Shown here: positions 51,283 to 63,202 of the stretch, piece after piece
How positions within the stretch are numbered: the first letter of the stretch is position 1
How the letters are laid out: every line of letters begins with the position of its first letter
Origin: Stropharia rugosoannulata
Taxonomy: Eukaryota > Basidiomycota > Agaricomycetes > Agaricales > Strophariaceae
Direction of reading: 5' to 3'
NCBI GenBank assembly: GCA_028532985.1
Contig: JANCIK010000006.1
Coordinates: forward strand, 186,001 to 250,000
DNA length: 64,000 bases
Translations under genes and position numbers: made by a program
Notes under the pieces: model-generated
The model's input: only the letters and a program-made list of their open reading frames with translations
Database searches by the model: none
What the model was told of the DNA's origin: nothing

Positions 51283-54016
51283 TCAGAAGAGCACGAACTG
51301 GCGGGTATTCTGAGGGGAAGTACGGTGATTAGCAGTGACGCTACAAGCTGTACAGCTCACTTACAATGCGATGTGAGGCACTCAACACGGGGTGCTGGGT
51401 TTCGGATATTCGACCCAAGTTTTCACTGGAATGATAATGAGTAATAAGATGGCGTTGAATTTTGCACTAAGACTTACACAATAGTGTTAATCAGTTCATC
51501 GTATGTCTGAAGAGGCTTATCCGCTGTATGAAGCTTAGAATGAGTTATGTTAACATATATGATTCGAACTCACCTAGAGCATTAGTAAACATCTGAAGTG
51601 AAGGAGCATCGTGTAAGCAGGAGAACTCGTGGTATGCTCTGCGTTATCTTACATAGGTCATTGCACCTGCGCGTAGGTTGTTGAATTTGCTGTCCATCCC
51701 TTGTTCTTTATCTTGACAAGCAGAAAATAGAACCTAAGCCCTCTATTAACAGTCATCGCACGGAAAAAGTTGTAGACAGACTTACGACATCAGACTTGGT
51801 CTCATTACGCAACTCTTTCTCGTTGACATGCAGGACAAGGCCGTTCCTACCGGCTATTTTGGAGTACTAAAGATAGATGATTTTAGTACAGTCCTAGAGC
51901 TATCGTCAGAGCCAACTGACGGTGTACGGAAGATCTGTTATATCAAGTATCAGATCACAAGCTGCCCACGATTGCAAAAATGGGGGAAAACGAACCTAGT
52001 ACGGTCCCAGAGTGACATGCCTAGGTAAAGAGTGAGAGTATGTTAACAACTTCCGTTTCACCACTTACATCGACTAATACCTATATGTATGTATGTCAAT
52101 ACGTGTCTCAAGAAAGACATAAATTACTAACAGTTAACCGACATCCCTCAGGAAGCGGCTTGACTAAGATTTCGTATAAATCCTGTTTGAAAATGATCAG
52201 TGGATAAACAATGTGGGAGAACTCATACCCACATCGTCAATTATAGGCCCATTTACTAAATGGTCCACTGGATAAATCGCTAAACATGAGCAATGGAAGT
52301 ATCAGCAATCTGTTTTTTGTCGTGCGGATAAGACGAAGGCTTACATTGGTCCATTCCGCTCTCCTCATCGCCACTGACATCTATAACCTCCCCACCATGA
52401 CCAGAGACTGTAAAGGAAGCATTTAACAGCGGTTACGAAACGGGGAGAACGACTGACAGTGGAAGAAGAAGGTATCACCCGGCTCGGCTCCTTGAACAAG
52501 ATCTTTCATATAGTTTATCATTCTCTCTCTTGTTGGTTTCTTGTCTTCGGGTCCATCATCAGCGAGCACAACTATGTTCGTTTCCAAATAACCCCCGTGC
52601 TCTACGTGGTATTGCTCAACTTCTGCGACCAAAGACATGCTGGTAGAGAATTCTTACGTATTAGAAATGTGTGCATCCTGTTGATGTCGTTGATGCACCC
52701 TTGAAGAGACGTTTTTGTTCCCGTATAATTGATTCCAACCTGTACAAGAGGGTTCATAGTTTGCATTAGTTAATTAAAATTAATGAGGGGAAAAAAGGCG
52801 AACCAAAAGAGCCTTCTTCAACCCACCGCATATGGTTTCATATGACCTCGGCGCTTTTTCGTCCAGTCGTTCTGGGTGATACTGTTTACCTTTATTTTTA
52901 TTCTGACCTGGCCGATGACGAGGGTCTATATTCAGTTCATGTGTTTAATTATCAAGCGTTCGATAATTATACTATGCCTTTAAGCCTTACCTCGTCTTCC
53001 TTCCTGTGAGATCGCATTTCGAGAATAATCCGCTTGCTCACTGGGGTTCGTCTGGTTCTCTCGTGAAGGCCTGTAGCTCTCATTCGACACGGCTGGACCG
53101 TGAGTAGTAGATGGCCTAGGTGAGGTGTAAGCCGGTGGTGGGGGGGATGCAACTGAACTCAGGGCAGGACTTGAAATTGAGGGCGATATTAGAGTCCGAC
53201 GGACTTGTCTAGGCGTGACGTTCGTCGGCGGGGGCTGCCCTGATTGAGGCATTCTGGAACGAGCTGAGGAAACGTTTGACTGGTGGGTGCTTCCTTGTGA
53301 CGGACGGACAGCGACAGGAATATTCTCCTGTTGTCTTGGGTATACAAAAGGAGATTGCGGGCCATATCCACTTCTGTAGGGCTCATGTTCTTGTTTCGGG
53401 GCAGTCATTGGACGTTGCGGCACCGTGTTGCAAGCAGGCCATTCCGGGAACATTCGAGTTTCCGGCCACCCATAACCTGGCTGTTTGATAGGTGGTGCAG
53501 GCATACGCCCGTGATCATAGGGTTGCAGAGGAGCGTAGTGTGGCTCTGGCATTTGAAAGGGTGGCGAATGCAATGGCGTGACGTGCGGATACGTTGATAT
53601 TGCTGCATGACTAGTATTATAACGCATGGAGTCGCCATGGTATATTGGCGGCTGTGGATACGGTGATGCTCTACTTCGCCTTAATGAGACGAAAATAAAA
53701 GAATTTAATGGCCACATACTGAGGTGGAGAAGTCTGAGGTTTGCGCAGGACGTGGAATGCTGGGGCTCCGGAATATTGGGTATCACGGTAAGCGGGATAC
53801 GGAGGAATAGAATGAGATTGTCTGGAGAAGAAGCATTAGTCCAGCAGGCGAAGCGCATTCGTACTACTCACCCAATCTGAGGAGAAGGAAAGCTGTCTCA
53901 TTCAACAGTAAGCGTGGTATCGCTTATCGAAATATGTAAACATTTACGCACTGAGTTGGCTGCCCTCGCCTATCACGATGAGGAGATATTAGATCCCAGT
54001 GGGTTGCGTCTTCCAT
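51283..54016 (-). CDS. Metacaspase 2 with Pro/Tyr-rich prodomain, about 582 aa
   Basis: Nineteen exons: 54016-53952, 53892-53872, 53821-53720, 53673-52991, 52907-52804, 52739-52658, 52622-52458, 52407-52345, 52279-52233, 52182-52132, 52080-52069, 52020-51996, 51934-51921, 51866-51786, 51733-51653, 51592-51574, 51523-51478, 51425-51365, 51309-51283. Residues 1-290 form a prodomain rich in Pro, Tyr, Gln and Ser (YPQPPIYHGDS, PPPPAYTSPRPS), typical of type I metacaspases. The protease core starts at GLKKALLVGINYTG. The catalytic dyad is His411 (HFSGHGGEV) and Cys467 (DACHSGT); VDVSGDEESG-like and LVKPLPEGCRLT motifs are intact. Expected Arg/Lys-specific, calcium-dependent protease with roles in stress, aggregation control or cell death. 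Several exons (12, 14, 19 nt) are very small. The start MEDATHW was chosen because it opens a frame-consistent exon chain. Confidence 0.85.
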
Positions 54017-55379
54017 CTGGAATTAGGTCAGGGTATGTGACTTGTCCAAAAAGATGGCGTAGTAGGGAGATAGACTACAAGCTGGGGTTGCCAGTGGCGA
54101 TCGGTATTTAAACATGGCAAACCTTTAATGGTGCTGGGCCATCCAAGTACAGGCGTCTAAGCCATGCTGTGCCTGTGAACATAGCTTTGCGGCACGCATC
54201 TTTATTGAGGGTGCTGTGCACGCTTCCCCACGGATCTTTAATCAAGCAAGGCAGTTCGTGGGTAATGCCAGTCCAAATGTAAACTGACACCCGGTATGTT
54301 ATAGCCCCGAGACTTCCTTTCCTGAGAAGCATGGCAACAATGATCAACGAGGCTTGAAGAGCTGTTTCAAAGAAACCTTGCTGTTAGGGCGCCTGTTTCA
54401 TATCAGTGTCCATATCAAACTTAGACGAGATAGAAGAACATACGGCAAATTAATGAAGAAGCTTCCGATCATGATTCTATAAGTAGAAAAAACGCAGCTG
54501 GTAGGGTCTCACCGCACCTCGTGTAGGGCTCAAAGAAAGCCCTACAATGATACGTTAGACGGCGTATACTACCGCCGTTTGTTGAAAGATAAGGGAAGCC
54601 AGAGCCAGCTTAAAGAACCGAGCATCTGGCCGTGCAATATAACTGAATGTAGATGTGCGACAGGCAGAAGTGCAGCTATGTGCTCACATATTTAGCATTT
54701 ACGGAGGTCGGCATTGTTCCTTAGTATTGTTCCCACTTGAGCAGGCTGACGGTGAATTCAGTCATTGTATCGCATGGCAGTGTTCCCACATCCATTTAAG
54801 AAAGTAACACCGCCTGGTTGTTAACAGTGCATATGGCCAGGTCAGACAAGCAAACTCATACCATGATACCATGCCTTTTGGGCTTCGTCCTTGGGCATTT
54901 ATAGAATGTTTGAAATAAACGACAGTATGTTGGCTTATGAATATATGATTGCCGTATCATGCCTTGCCATACAAGTCTGTCATCTAGATTTGAATGGAAT
55001 TCGGAACCCGCTGGCTACTGTTGCTGAATCTTGGCTGATATTTATGTCCGAGCCCTCATTCTTTGCTCAAGGTCAATATATTGGTGCTCCTTAAGAAGTT
55101 TACAAGTGGTCCCATACCTCCCTGAAATCCGCTGCAGTCGGGAACGTAAACAGGTTACTTAAGTCTTCGGTGCACGGGAAGGCTTGTATTACCAAGCGTA
55201 CGTTATAATTATAATGCTCTGCAAGAAGTTCAAGAACAAGCCTGGGCGCTGCACAGTGCATATAAAGTTGTAAACGCACCATGTTCGAATGTCATGGGAC
55301 CAAAGAGAGAGTCGTATAAAACCTGGGAGCCTACCTGGATTTGCGTTTCCTTGTCCTTCTTAATCTATATCTCTACTCC
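54017..55379. other. Divergent intergenic region
   Basis: Between metacaspase 2 (minus) and the dehydrogenase (plus). Small frames at 54108-54347 (minus) and 54891-55094 (plus) have no recognisable domain. Nothing else seen. Confidence 0.5.
55315..55320 (+). promoter_or_regulatory. TATA box of the dehydrogenase gene
   Basis: TATAAA, 60 bp before the ATG at 55380. Confidence 0.55.
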
Positions 55380-56463
55380 ATGTCTCCCTCTATGGTATAC
55401 CTGGTCTCCGGGGCTAACAGGGGTATCGGTACGTCCTTTCAATGGTCTTCGCCAGGACTTATTCATCCCGGATGTGGTGTTCCAACAGGTCTTGGCTTCG
55501 TCACCGCAATACTGGAAAAGCACGATACTTGCTTCGTCTATGCAGGCGTTCGCGACCCAACAAAGGCAGCGGCGCTCAATGAGTTGAAAGACAAGTATCC
55601 TGAGAAACTCACCGTCGTGAAGCTGGTCTCCGCAGACATAGAAGGGAGTAAGGCCGTTGCCAAGGAGGTCGAGCAGCGTCATGGGCGCATCGATACTGTC
55701 ATCGCTAACGCAGGAAAGTATTTGCGACAATACGGGCTGAAAGAGCCCGCAAACTGAATATTTTTGTATCATTCAGGTATCGGGCACGTAACGAGCCCTA
55801 CAGCCGAAGTCGATCCTGCTATTGTTGATGAACATTTCAGGGTGAGTTAACTAATCTCTGTGTTCAGAGATTTATGAAAACTCACGAGTTACGAACTGAA
55901 GGTGAATGTTACAGGAACAATCGTCCTGTTCCAGGCCGTGTACAGTCTATTAAAGAAGAGTAAAGCACCAAGGTTTGTTCCCGTGAGCAGCGACGGTGGA
56001 TGCTTGGACGGTTTTGTGGTTAAATCAGCCATCGGCGGACCATCCTACGGCGCCAGTAAAGCCGCGCTGAACTGGGCGACACGCAAAATTCACTTTGAGA
56101 ATGAGTGGCTGGGTATGTATCGCATTACTAGTGAATGTTAATATGAATGGGAAACACTCACTCGTCATAACAGTGGCATTCCCGCTCTCTCCAGGTCAGG
56201 TAGACACTGACATGCGTATGTTCTCAATTGTCCGCACTGAGGGAACCCTGATCATCATACTGATACGCTTATGGATGCATTTAGTGCACAACGGCGCAAA
56301 CGCAGACACTACGGGCACGATCAAGAATATGCTCAAGTCGATTCCAGGAATTCAAACAGCGAACGAGGCTTCAGCAAGACTTCTTGATCTCATTGACGGA
56401 TCGACTAGGGAAAAAGAGGGCGGCGAGTTTGTCCACTTTGACGGAACCCATTTGCCGTGGTAG
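55380..56463 (+). CDS. Short-chain dehydrogenase/reductase, about 256 aa
   Basis: Exons 55380-55428, 55489-55713, 55777-55841, 55902-56112, 56174-56215 and 56285-56463. The Rossmann NAD(P) motif is SGANRGIG (10-17), NAG comes near residue 91, the catalytic Ser is 142 or 143, Tyr162 and Lys166 lie in YGASK, and PGQVDTDM resembles the family's PG motif. An NAD(P)-dependent alcohol/ketone oxidoreductase; substrate unknown. Oddity: the family frame needs exon 2 to end at GCA G before GAAAGTAT, a position where a GT donor is expected (GTAAGT reads GAAAGT). A canonical GTATTT donor a few bases on, joined to a later acceptor, would keep frame but drop about six residues after NAG. The gene may thus use a rare donor or be impaired. 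Confidence 0.78.
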
Positions 56464-57378
56464 ACGGATTTTGAATGTGAAGCTTCGCGAGATGTTCCGG
56501 AACGTCCCTGTAACTAATGCGAGTAAATTAATGAGAAAGAAAGTCAGAAAGAAAGTGACCTGCGTAGGCGGTCACGTGGGATTGGTCACCTTCCACTGCT
56601 TCCAAGTTGTTGCTTCCACTTGGCTTCTACTTACTCCTTGTCCAACTGTTATCAAGTCGTACTTGTCGCCCTCTGCACTCTGGAGCCCCTTCCGCTGTCT
56701 TTCTGCTGGCACAGGAAGAACTAGCCAATCGCAGAGCACTCTTGGCTCTGCTGCTTGATCCATTTACGTTGCAGTGCCCTATGTTATTCTCGGACTTTTG
56801 TCGCTGATCTATGACGGACTCCTCCTGATATTCTTGGATCCGCTATTACTTCAGGAAGAACCGTCAACTTTTTCACTCCACTTTGCTTGCTTCAATTTGA
56901 GATATATAGCCTTCGAGCTTAGGGGCTTGCTAAAGTTTCGACCGCTGATCCTTTCCCCTATGCCATTTTGGATCTTTTGGAGCGGGTACTACACTCTTTA
57001 TTGGTACCGTTCACACCACATGCTTCATTCAGTCAGTCCTTTGACATGCCATCTACTTCCTGGGAGCTGAGCGCCTGAAAAATGGTCAACTGTCGAGGAC
57101 ACTATACTGTCCTATTTATATATCTACAAATTCGGTCACAGAAAACATAGGAATAACGGTCTGGGCTGTCCAACCTGACAGAGAATTTCAATCTCATACT
57201 TTCTGCTGACGTCGAACGACACGGAGGCCGCTCTCAGAGCGATCAGTGCGTATGCATATGTCGTGGTAGGTCAGCCTACTGTATGAAAGTTTCCCTTTCT
57301 TCGGAGGTTTGCATTGCATAAATAAGACTGAATTACGCCTTCTTTTTCTCTGTAGGATATTCTGCTTCAAAGGTCAAT
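56464..57378. other. Intergenic, nothing recognised
   Basis: Open frames at 56384-57070 are Leu/Pro/Phe-rich and have no domain. The right end contains the promoter of the secreted CBM1 gene. Confidence 0.5.
57318..57325 (+). promoter_or_regulatory. TATA-like element of the CBM1 gene
   Basis: ATAAATAA, about 54-61 bp before the ATG at 57379. Confidence 0.4.
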
Positions 57379-58742
57379 ATGCGCTTCTCCTCATTGTCTC
57401 TGGTATCCATCGCTGTGTATGCTGGCTTAACTGTCGCAGACCAGACTGCCCTCGTCGATGTCAATGCCGTACTTGGCTTTGATACAGGTCCTGGAAACTT
57501 CTACAACGCTCCCGTCCCGCCTTGGGTAGCTGGCGCTGTTCCTGGATGGTATTATGGTCCTAACCCAGACAAATATCCCGACCTTTGGTGCTTGCATGAT
57601 GTAAGTATGTCCGTCAATGTACTGCGAGTGATCACTAAGCATCGATATCAATACCTAGTTCATGTGTAGGTTGTTGTGGTACTACCCCGAATCCTTACAT
57701 TGCCCAACGCCACAGCCACCAAAGCGCATTCCACCCCCTCCTACAACTACAACGAAGACGGTTACAAGCACAAAGACCAGTATAAGTGTGAGTACCACAA
57801 CAAGTATCTCAACGAAGACCAGCACAAGCACTACCACAACAACTGCAACTTCGACCACAACAGTCACCGTCACTGCTACCCCGACGCCCATTGATGGGTA
57901 CATCCAGACGTTCAGCAACATAACGGCCGCGGTACAAGCGGACGACTTCATGACGTTTGGTCTTGTTGAGACAGTAGCAGGTAAGTTCGTACACCACGAA
58001 TGATGCACTCTTGCCTTACCCTTATTTCCCCGTAGACTGCATGGCTATGTGTGACGCCGTTCCAGGATGCACATTTGTCAACTGTAAGCGCATTTCTTCC
58101 TCATTTTGTACTCTTCTAAAGCATTCTGCCACCAGCCTTCCATGACGTCAATGGCAAGGTACGAACTCTTCCCATATCTTCGTCTCTTACATCCCGTATC
58201 GAACTCACCTTCCTTCTTCCTAGGGTGGAAGCACGGACCTCACCTGCTCGCTCTTCCAGTTCTGCCATACCGCAGCGGACGCCGACAACGCAGGCGGGCA
58301 GAGCCAGCCTGATGGGAGCGTCGACTTCATCATCAACAGTGACGGATGGTGCAAGGTCGGCAACTCGACCACGACCTCGACCGGCTCAGCTTCGTCTGCC
58401 AGCACGAGCGCAAGTGCAAGCTCCCCGCCGGCTACGGTCTCTTCGGCGTCATCTACCCCGGTCAAGTCTTCAAGTTCGACGATCAAGAGCACGACTTCTG
58501 CGCCAGCGCCGACCGGGACGGCTATTGCACACTATTATCAGTGTGGAGGTATCAACTACGTTGGGCCGACTACATGGTACGACTGCTGTTTTTACACTCT
58601 ACTGCCGATTTCACTCACTGCTTGCCCTCTACAGTGTTGCTCCATACAACTGTGTAGTTCAAAATCGTAAGTGACTTTACCACTCTGACTGTTATAAATT
58701 CTTATGTGTGGGTCAACAGCATACTACTCGCAGTGCATTTAG
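57379..58742 (+). CDS. Secreted protein: mushroom fruit-body-type Cys domain plus CBM1, 340 aa
   Basis: Seven exons: 57379-57600, 57659-57980, 58036-58083, 58136-58158, 58224-58576, 58635-58666, 58720-58742. A signal peptide (MRFSSLSLVSIAVYAGLTVA) precedes a ~90-residue N-terminal domain, a Thr-rich linker (about 108-155), then a Cys domain (DCMAMCDAVPGCTFVN, FHDVNGKGGSTDLTCSLF, GGQSQPDGSVDF, SDGWCK) resembling what mushroom genomes label fruit-body specific protein. A Ser/Thr-rich linker leads to a C-terminal fungal cellulose-binding module, CBM1 (QCGGINYVGPTTC ... NCVVQNPYYSQC, about 309-340). CBM1 binds crystalline cellulose or chitin surfaces, so the protein probably acts on or at cell walls; no catalytic domain is apparent. 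The last two exons are tiny and encode the end of CBM1. Confidence 0.85.
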
Positions 58743-59121
58743 AGACAGGAAATGTACCTTTACTCAAAGTAGCTTCGGACTGCGATGTTTTGATGATTTG
58801 GGCATTAAGTATACGACTGTATGGACAAGTTTTGATAAATCTTGAAAAGGTGTGTTCAGCATGTTACAGAAGAATAACGTCCTACCGATTCAGCTTCACG
58901 TAGTCTTCCCCATGTATATATACATGTCACGTTTTCTCATTAGCTTCTTTACTCTAATTTCCTCATTTAATGGATTCACTGTTGGATTTAAGTCAGTGCA
59001 TTCACTCCGTGTATTGTCCCTAAATGATCCCCACTTTGAACTTCCTTGTGACTGCCTTTGCTAAAACAAGCTCCACATATATTGTCACAAACTATATATC
59101 CAACCCGAGTCTATGATTTGC
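58743..59121. other. Convergent 3' ends
   Basis: The CBM1 gene (plus) and O-methyltransferase (minus) end toward each other. Nothing else seen. Confidence 0.5.
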
Positions 59122-61054
59122 CTACGCAACACACGCCACCACTTTATGGAATCCAATGAGCGCACGGTGAATGCTCTTCATTTTCCACCCAGACTTGTGA
59201 AGAAGGGCACCAAATTGAGCTGGTGTACGCTCAACGCCATTGAGTGATCCAAGCATCTGCAATTTCAGAAGTCTGTTACATCCACTACAATAACTGATTG
59301 TGGATAGACGCTACCTGAAGGTCACCAAGGTACGGGAAAATATTTGCGTGTCCATAATTGGGCAGGAGAGGAGGTGGTGCGACTTCAGACCCCATACCAG
59401 GCACATTGTTGTCAACGGTAGTGTCCTCGCATGCATACTGCATGAGGTTATCTATGATAATTACCTCGCTTTCTGGGCCTGCAGCTGCGCGAAGCTGTTG
59501 AAGAATCTGAATGCAAACCGAGTCTGTCCAGTCGTGCATAATCATGCGCATAAAATATACTCTTGCATTTTTGACCGGTTGTTCGGCAAGAAAATCATGG
59601 GCTGTACTGTTTTCATCTTCTCAACAATTTATTGTGGTAGTAAGTGATCTCACCTTGAAGGGTTACAGTCCCGGAGGCCAGCAAATCAGGTGAATCTTGA
59701 AAATACTTCCTCAACCCCAGTAAGCTTATGAATTATGTGAAAATACTAATAAACAAACCTTGATTCCATCTGCAATGACAGCTGCCCGATCTTGCACAAT
59801 GTACTTCAATAGAGGAAATGCTTTGGCAAGTATCATGGTCTGTGTGCCCACACCCCCACCAACATCTACAACGACACTGTCTTCTGGCAGTGCTCCCCAG
59901 TTATAGCCTTGAAAATAATGTCATCTATGATCGTTCATGTCATCCTTTGGACATACCATCCAGAATTGCTTTCGGGGGAAAGAGGCGTGACCCGGATTCG
60001 AAGGTTATTCCAAACCGAAGAAGTCGGCTCTCATTGCCCGGTTGTTCAAACCATGTGAAAATAGGCATATCCGTCTTAAAGGCCTTATTAAAAGCTGTAT
60101 GCATGGCGTTATCAGCTCTAACAAATTCAGGATCTGAAAGTGCTTCCAAGAGATATGCTGATGACTTGAACTGATCATCTGTGCTGTTTACTGGGTTTAG
60201 ACAAGAGATGACAAAAACAAGTCACCGAATAAATCAAATTGTCTTACAAATGAGCGATAGCAGCAGATACACCAGAGGTGCCCACATATTTTTCGTCTGG
60301 CCTGATCAGCAATAAGTCAATGCAATTCAGCAGATTTAATGTGAAATGCCACTATACCTCTCGAATAAGGTCTTTACATCCTTACCTGTGTCGAGGGCAG
60401 ATGACAATCGATTGTTCGTGAAGACATCAGGCGATATTTCTGAAATACTTTTTAAGTTATCTGACAGAAAGTGTTACTCCGACCAACCTTTAAAGATGTG
60501 CTCGGTGGCGAGCAAACGTAGAATGCGACCTGACCAAATTGAACAAAAAAACCAAACATGTAGACCAGACCAAATAACCTAATTTATTTGCGTCAATCCC
60601 ATTTCGTAAACTTATTTCGTCCACATGCAGCCCCTTCAAGTAAAATGTCAATATGACTCCAGATACAGAATAGAATCAGAACCGACTGAAGGGCCTGCTT
60701 CGCGTAGGATTTCGATGACATTGGTCTCAACTGCAACCCTAAGTGCGGAAGAGATGTGAAACTAAGTTTATTAGCTTATCTTTTCTGAACAATTAGATAC
60801 AAAACTACCTTTAACGATGCTGTCATTGGCCCAAACGGTACTGGGGTTAGCATGGCTGTAAGTTGCGACGATGCTGCTATAACGCTCTTTGCCAGACGCC
60901 CTATGTCAAGGTCCATAAGCGGTGCCTCCGTCTGCAAAGCAAACGGCTTGTCCAAACACGGGACATCTAGGTTCTTTGCGATACATAACTGCTCAATAGC
61001 AGTTATGGATTCAGAGATGAGGTTTGCCAGAGACTTAAGGGTGGTGAGGGACAT
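59122..61054 (-). CDS. Caffeate-type O-methyltransferase, about 462 aa
   Basis: Eleven exons: 61054-60801, 60738-60687, 60633-60579, 60529-60488, 60439-60358, 60301-60248, 60183-59957, 59907-59759, 59705-59654, 59601-59315, 59256-59122. N-terminal dimerisation/winged-helix part contains VETNVIEILREAGPS, HVDEISLRNGIDANKLGRI and ATEHIFKEISPDVFTNNRLS. The SAM site is VVVDVGGGVGTQT (267-279). The catalytic base is His345 in MRMIMHDWTD. Such enzymes methylate hydroxyl groups of phenols or secondary metabolites with S-adenosylmethionine. The exon 1/2 junction is uncertain: the best family match falls one base off a canonical site, and the model given uses a nearby GTATCT donor that adds three residues. 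Confidence 0.87.
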
Positions 61055-61907
61055 GTCGGTGCAGAAGTTTGTGAATTACGCTGCGTATCCAGTCGCCGTT
61101 ATCTATGTTTCTCATGGTGTGATCAATAAGAAACGCACTTCTCACAGACACGGTTCTCCTCACCCAGGTGCCAACATGAAACATGCCCCTATATGTTATT
61201 GAATACGTTGGGCAGTTGGGCAGTTCAACAATGCATTCTAGAACGGCATTTGATGTAGCCCAGTATAGAGCATCCAAACATAAATTTAGTTTTCATATCA
61301 CAGACAATTAACAAGCGAAAAACATTAAATGACAAATACTCGGCACATAAATCAGTATACCTACTAACTAGTAAATTTTTATCTTATGTCGAAGTGAGCT
61401 TGAGATTATATCTCGTCTATGTCTTCGTTAGCTTCAAGAGTCTAAACATAATTCACAATTATATTTCTCAAGGTGTGCTGAAACACTAACATATCATCTT
61501 ACACAGTGCGTGATGATTTACACAGGCTTACTCAGCCTTCTATCATTAATGTCATTGGTACTGCGGGATTTCATCAGATATCCATGACATTTTCTAATCA
61601 TCTTTCACCCCAGGCACTGCTTATGTGGCCTAATTTGGTCATTCCGGTACAAATTTAGTCATAAAATAGAGTTGACCTTTTTTCGCGATGAGCACTATGA
61701 TCATAATTACACCAATGCGGTAATAAGCTACACATGACGATTTTAACGCCTCTGATGATCAGATGTAGACATAAATAATGATTATAATCCGGAGCAATGG
61801 TGGCACTTTTGTGGATATGCAAGAGCCCACATGACAGGTATAAAAACTCTGTGGAACCATTGTAAAGGAGCAGTTCTTCTCCTGTGAGTTGACAATATCC
61901 AGTTAAG
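61055..61907. other. Divergent intergenic region
   Basis: Promoter space between the O-methyltransferase (minus) and the multi-TM gene (plus); AT-rich, nothing else recognised. Confidence 0.55.
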
Positions 61908-63202
61908 ATGATACGCGACATATCTCCCCAAATGTCCGGTCTGGTTAGTAACTGGTGTAATGCCCTTCTTTATGGTTTGTCTCGCTTTATTATACGAGTT
62001 GTTGGGTCATAACTTATAGTATGCCTTCCATCCAGGTATAACGTATGCTTATAGCTCGTCCTTACATTATTCCAGCGTTTATTGAAGTCCCATTCAGAGT
62101 TGTGACATATGTAGTCTGTACACATGTTCTCATCAAGCGACGAAGTGAAAGGCACCATACTACGACATTGTAAGCATACATTCCGGTTCTCTAGTACTCA
62201 TATCAATTAATACATAACTTACATTGCAGGATTCTCCTTTTCACATCCACGTTGCAGTTTCTTCTTGCCACAGCATACGTCGGGTTTGGCCTTCGTCTTC
62301 TGATTGAAGGTTTTATCAAGACGGAGAATATACCCAATGGGTCCTTTATCTACTGGATAAATCCTTCAAGTACCGCACAAATTGTATCGAAGGCCTTGTA
62401 TATTGGAAACGTATGTTCTTCCACAAAGTCGAAGTTCAATTTGATAAGACTATTTGCAGTCTGTTCTTGGTGACTCTATACTAATATGGCGTATGTACAT
62501 GGTATGGGGGAAGAATATCTACATATGCCTTCTACCAATTATTATAACATGCTGTACATTGAGTAAGTATTGTTGTCCTGATCATTAGATACAGTTACTA
62601 ATATTTCAATCAGTAACCGGCTATACAGCCGTTGGAAAACTAGCCAGTGTTGGCGGAACTAGTCCAGATAGCATCTTTGTTATCTTGAAATGGATACTGT
62701 CGACATGGTGTCTCTCAATTGCTACACAGATCATATCGACTGCCTTGATTTCAGCAAGGATTTGGTGGCTTGCACGACTCAACCCTCTATCTAAATCCCG
62801 ATACATATCCCTTATTGCTGTTATTATCGAGTCTGGCGCCATCTATACTGCTTCCACTGCATTCCTATTAGCCTTTGCAGACATGAAGACACAGGCAGGC
62901 GCCATATTAGGGGATATGACAACTCAAATTGCTGTAGGTCTGCGCACTCACCATGATTTCAATCTCTGAGCATCTATGTCTAGACAATTGTGCCAACTCT
63001 CATTATAATTCGAGTCGAATTGAATAGACACAAACACTCACCTCTTCTGAGAAACACTTCCGACCTCACAGTAAGGAGGCCGGATCATCTAGGTCAACCT
63101 ATTTCGTTCCCATTGACACAGACAGGCGATAATTCAGTGCAGGTGACAGTAGCATCGTTTTCTGCAACAGACTCTGTCAAGGAGCACAAGATCGGAGTGT
63201 AG
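61908..63202 (+). CDS. Multi-helix membrane protein of the mushroom 7-TM type, about 327 aa
   Basis: Six exons: 61908-61974, 62076-62169, 62230-62410, 62460-62562, 62614-62933, 62984-63202. Seven hydrophobic segments can be traced, including ALLYAFIEVPFRVVTYVV, LLFTSTLQFLLATAYVGFG, NIYICLLPIIITCCTLI, WCLSIATQIISTALISARIW and SGAIYTASTAFLLAFA. Motifs GDSILIWRMYMVWGK and VIIESGAIYTAS are typical of a large, functionally uncharacterised mushroom family with a receptor-like layout. A ~65-residue polar C-terminal tail follows. Compared with the DUF6533-like gene at 20.6-21.9 kb it belongs to a different family. Intron 1 (about 101 nt) is longer than the others, so a small missed exon is possible. 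Confidence 0.75.

Noticed and set aside
56384..57070. Plus-strand frames after the dehydrogenase
   Set aside because: They start inside the last dehydrogenase exon in another frame or are Leu/Phe-rich without any domain.
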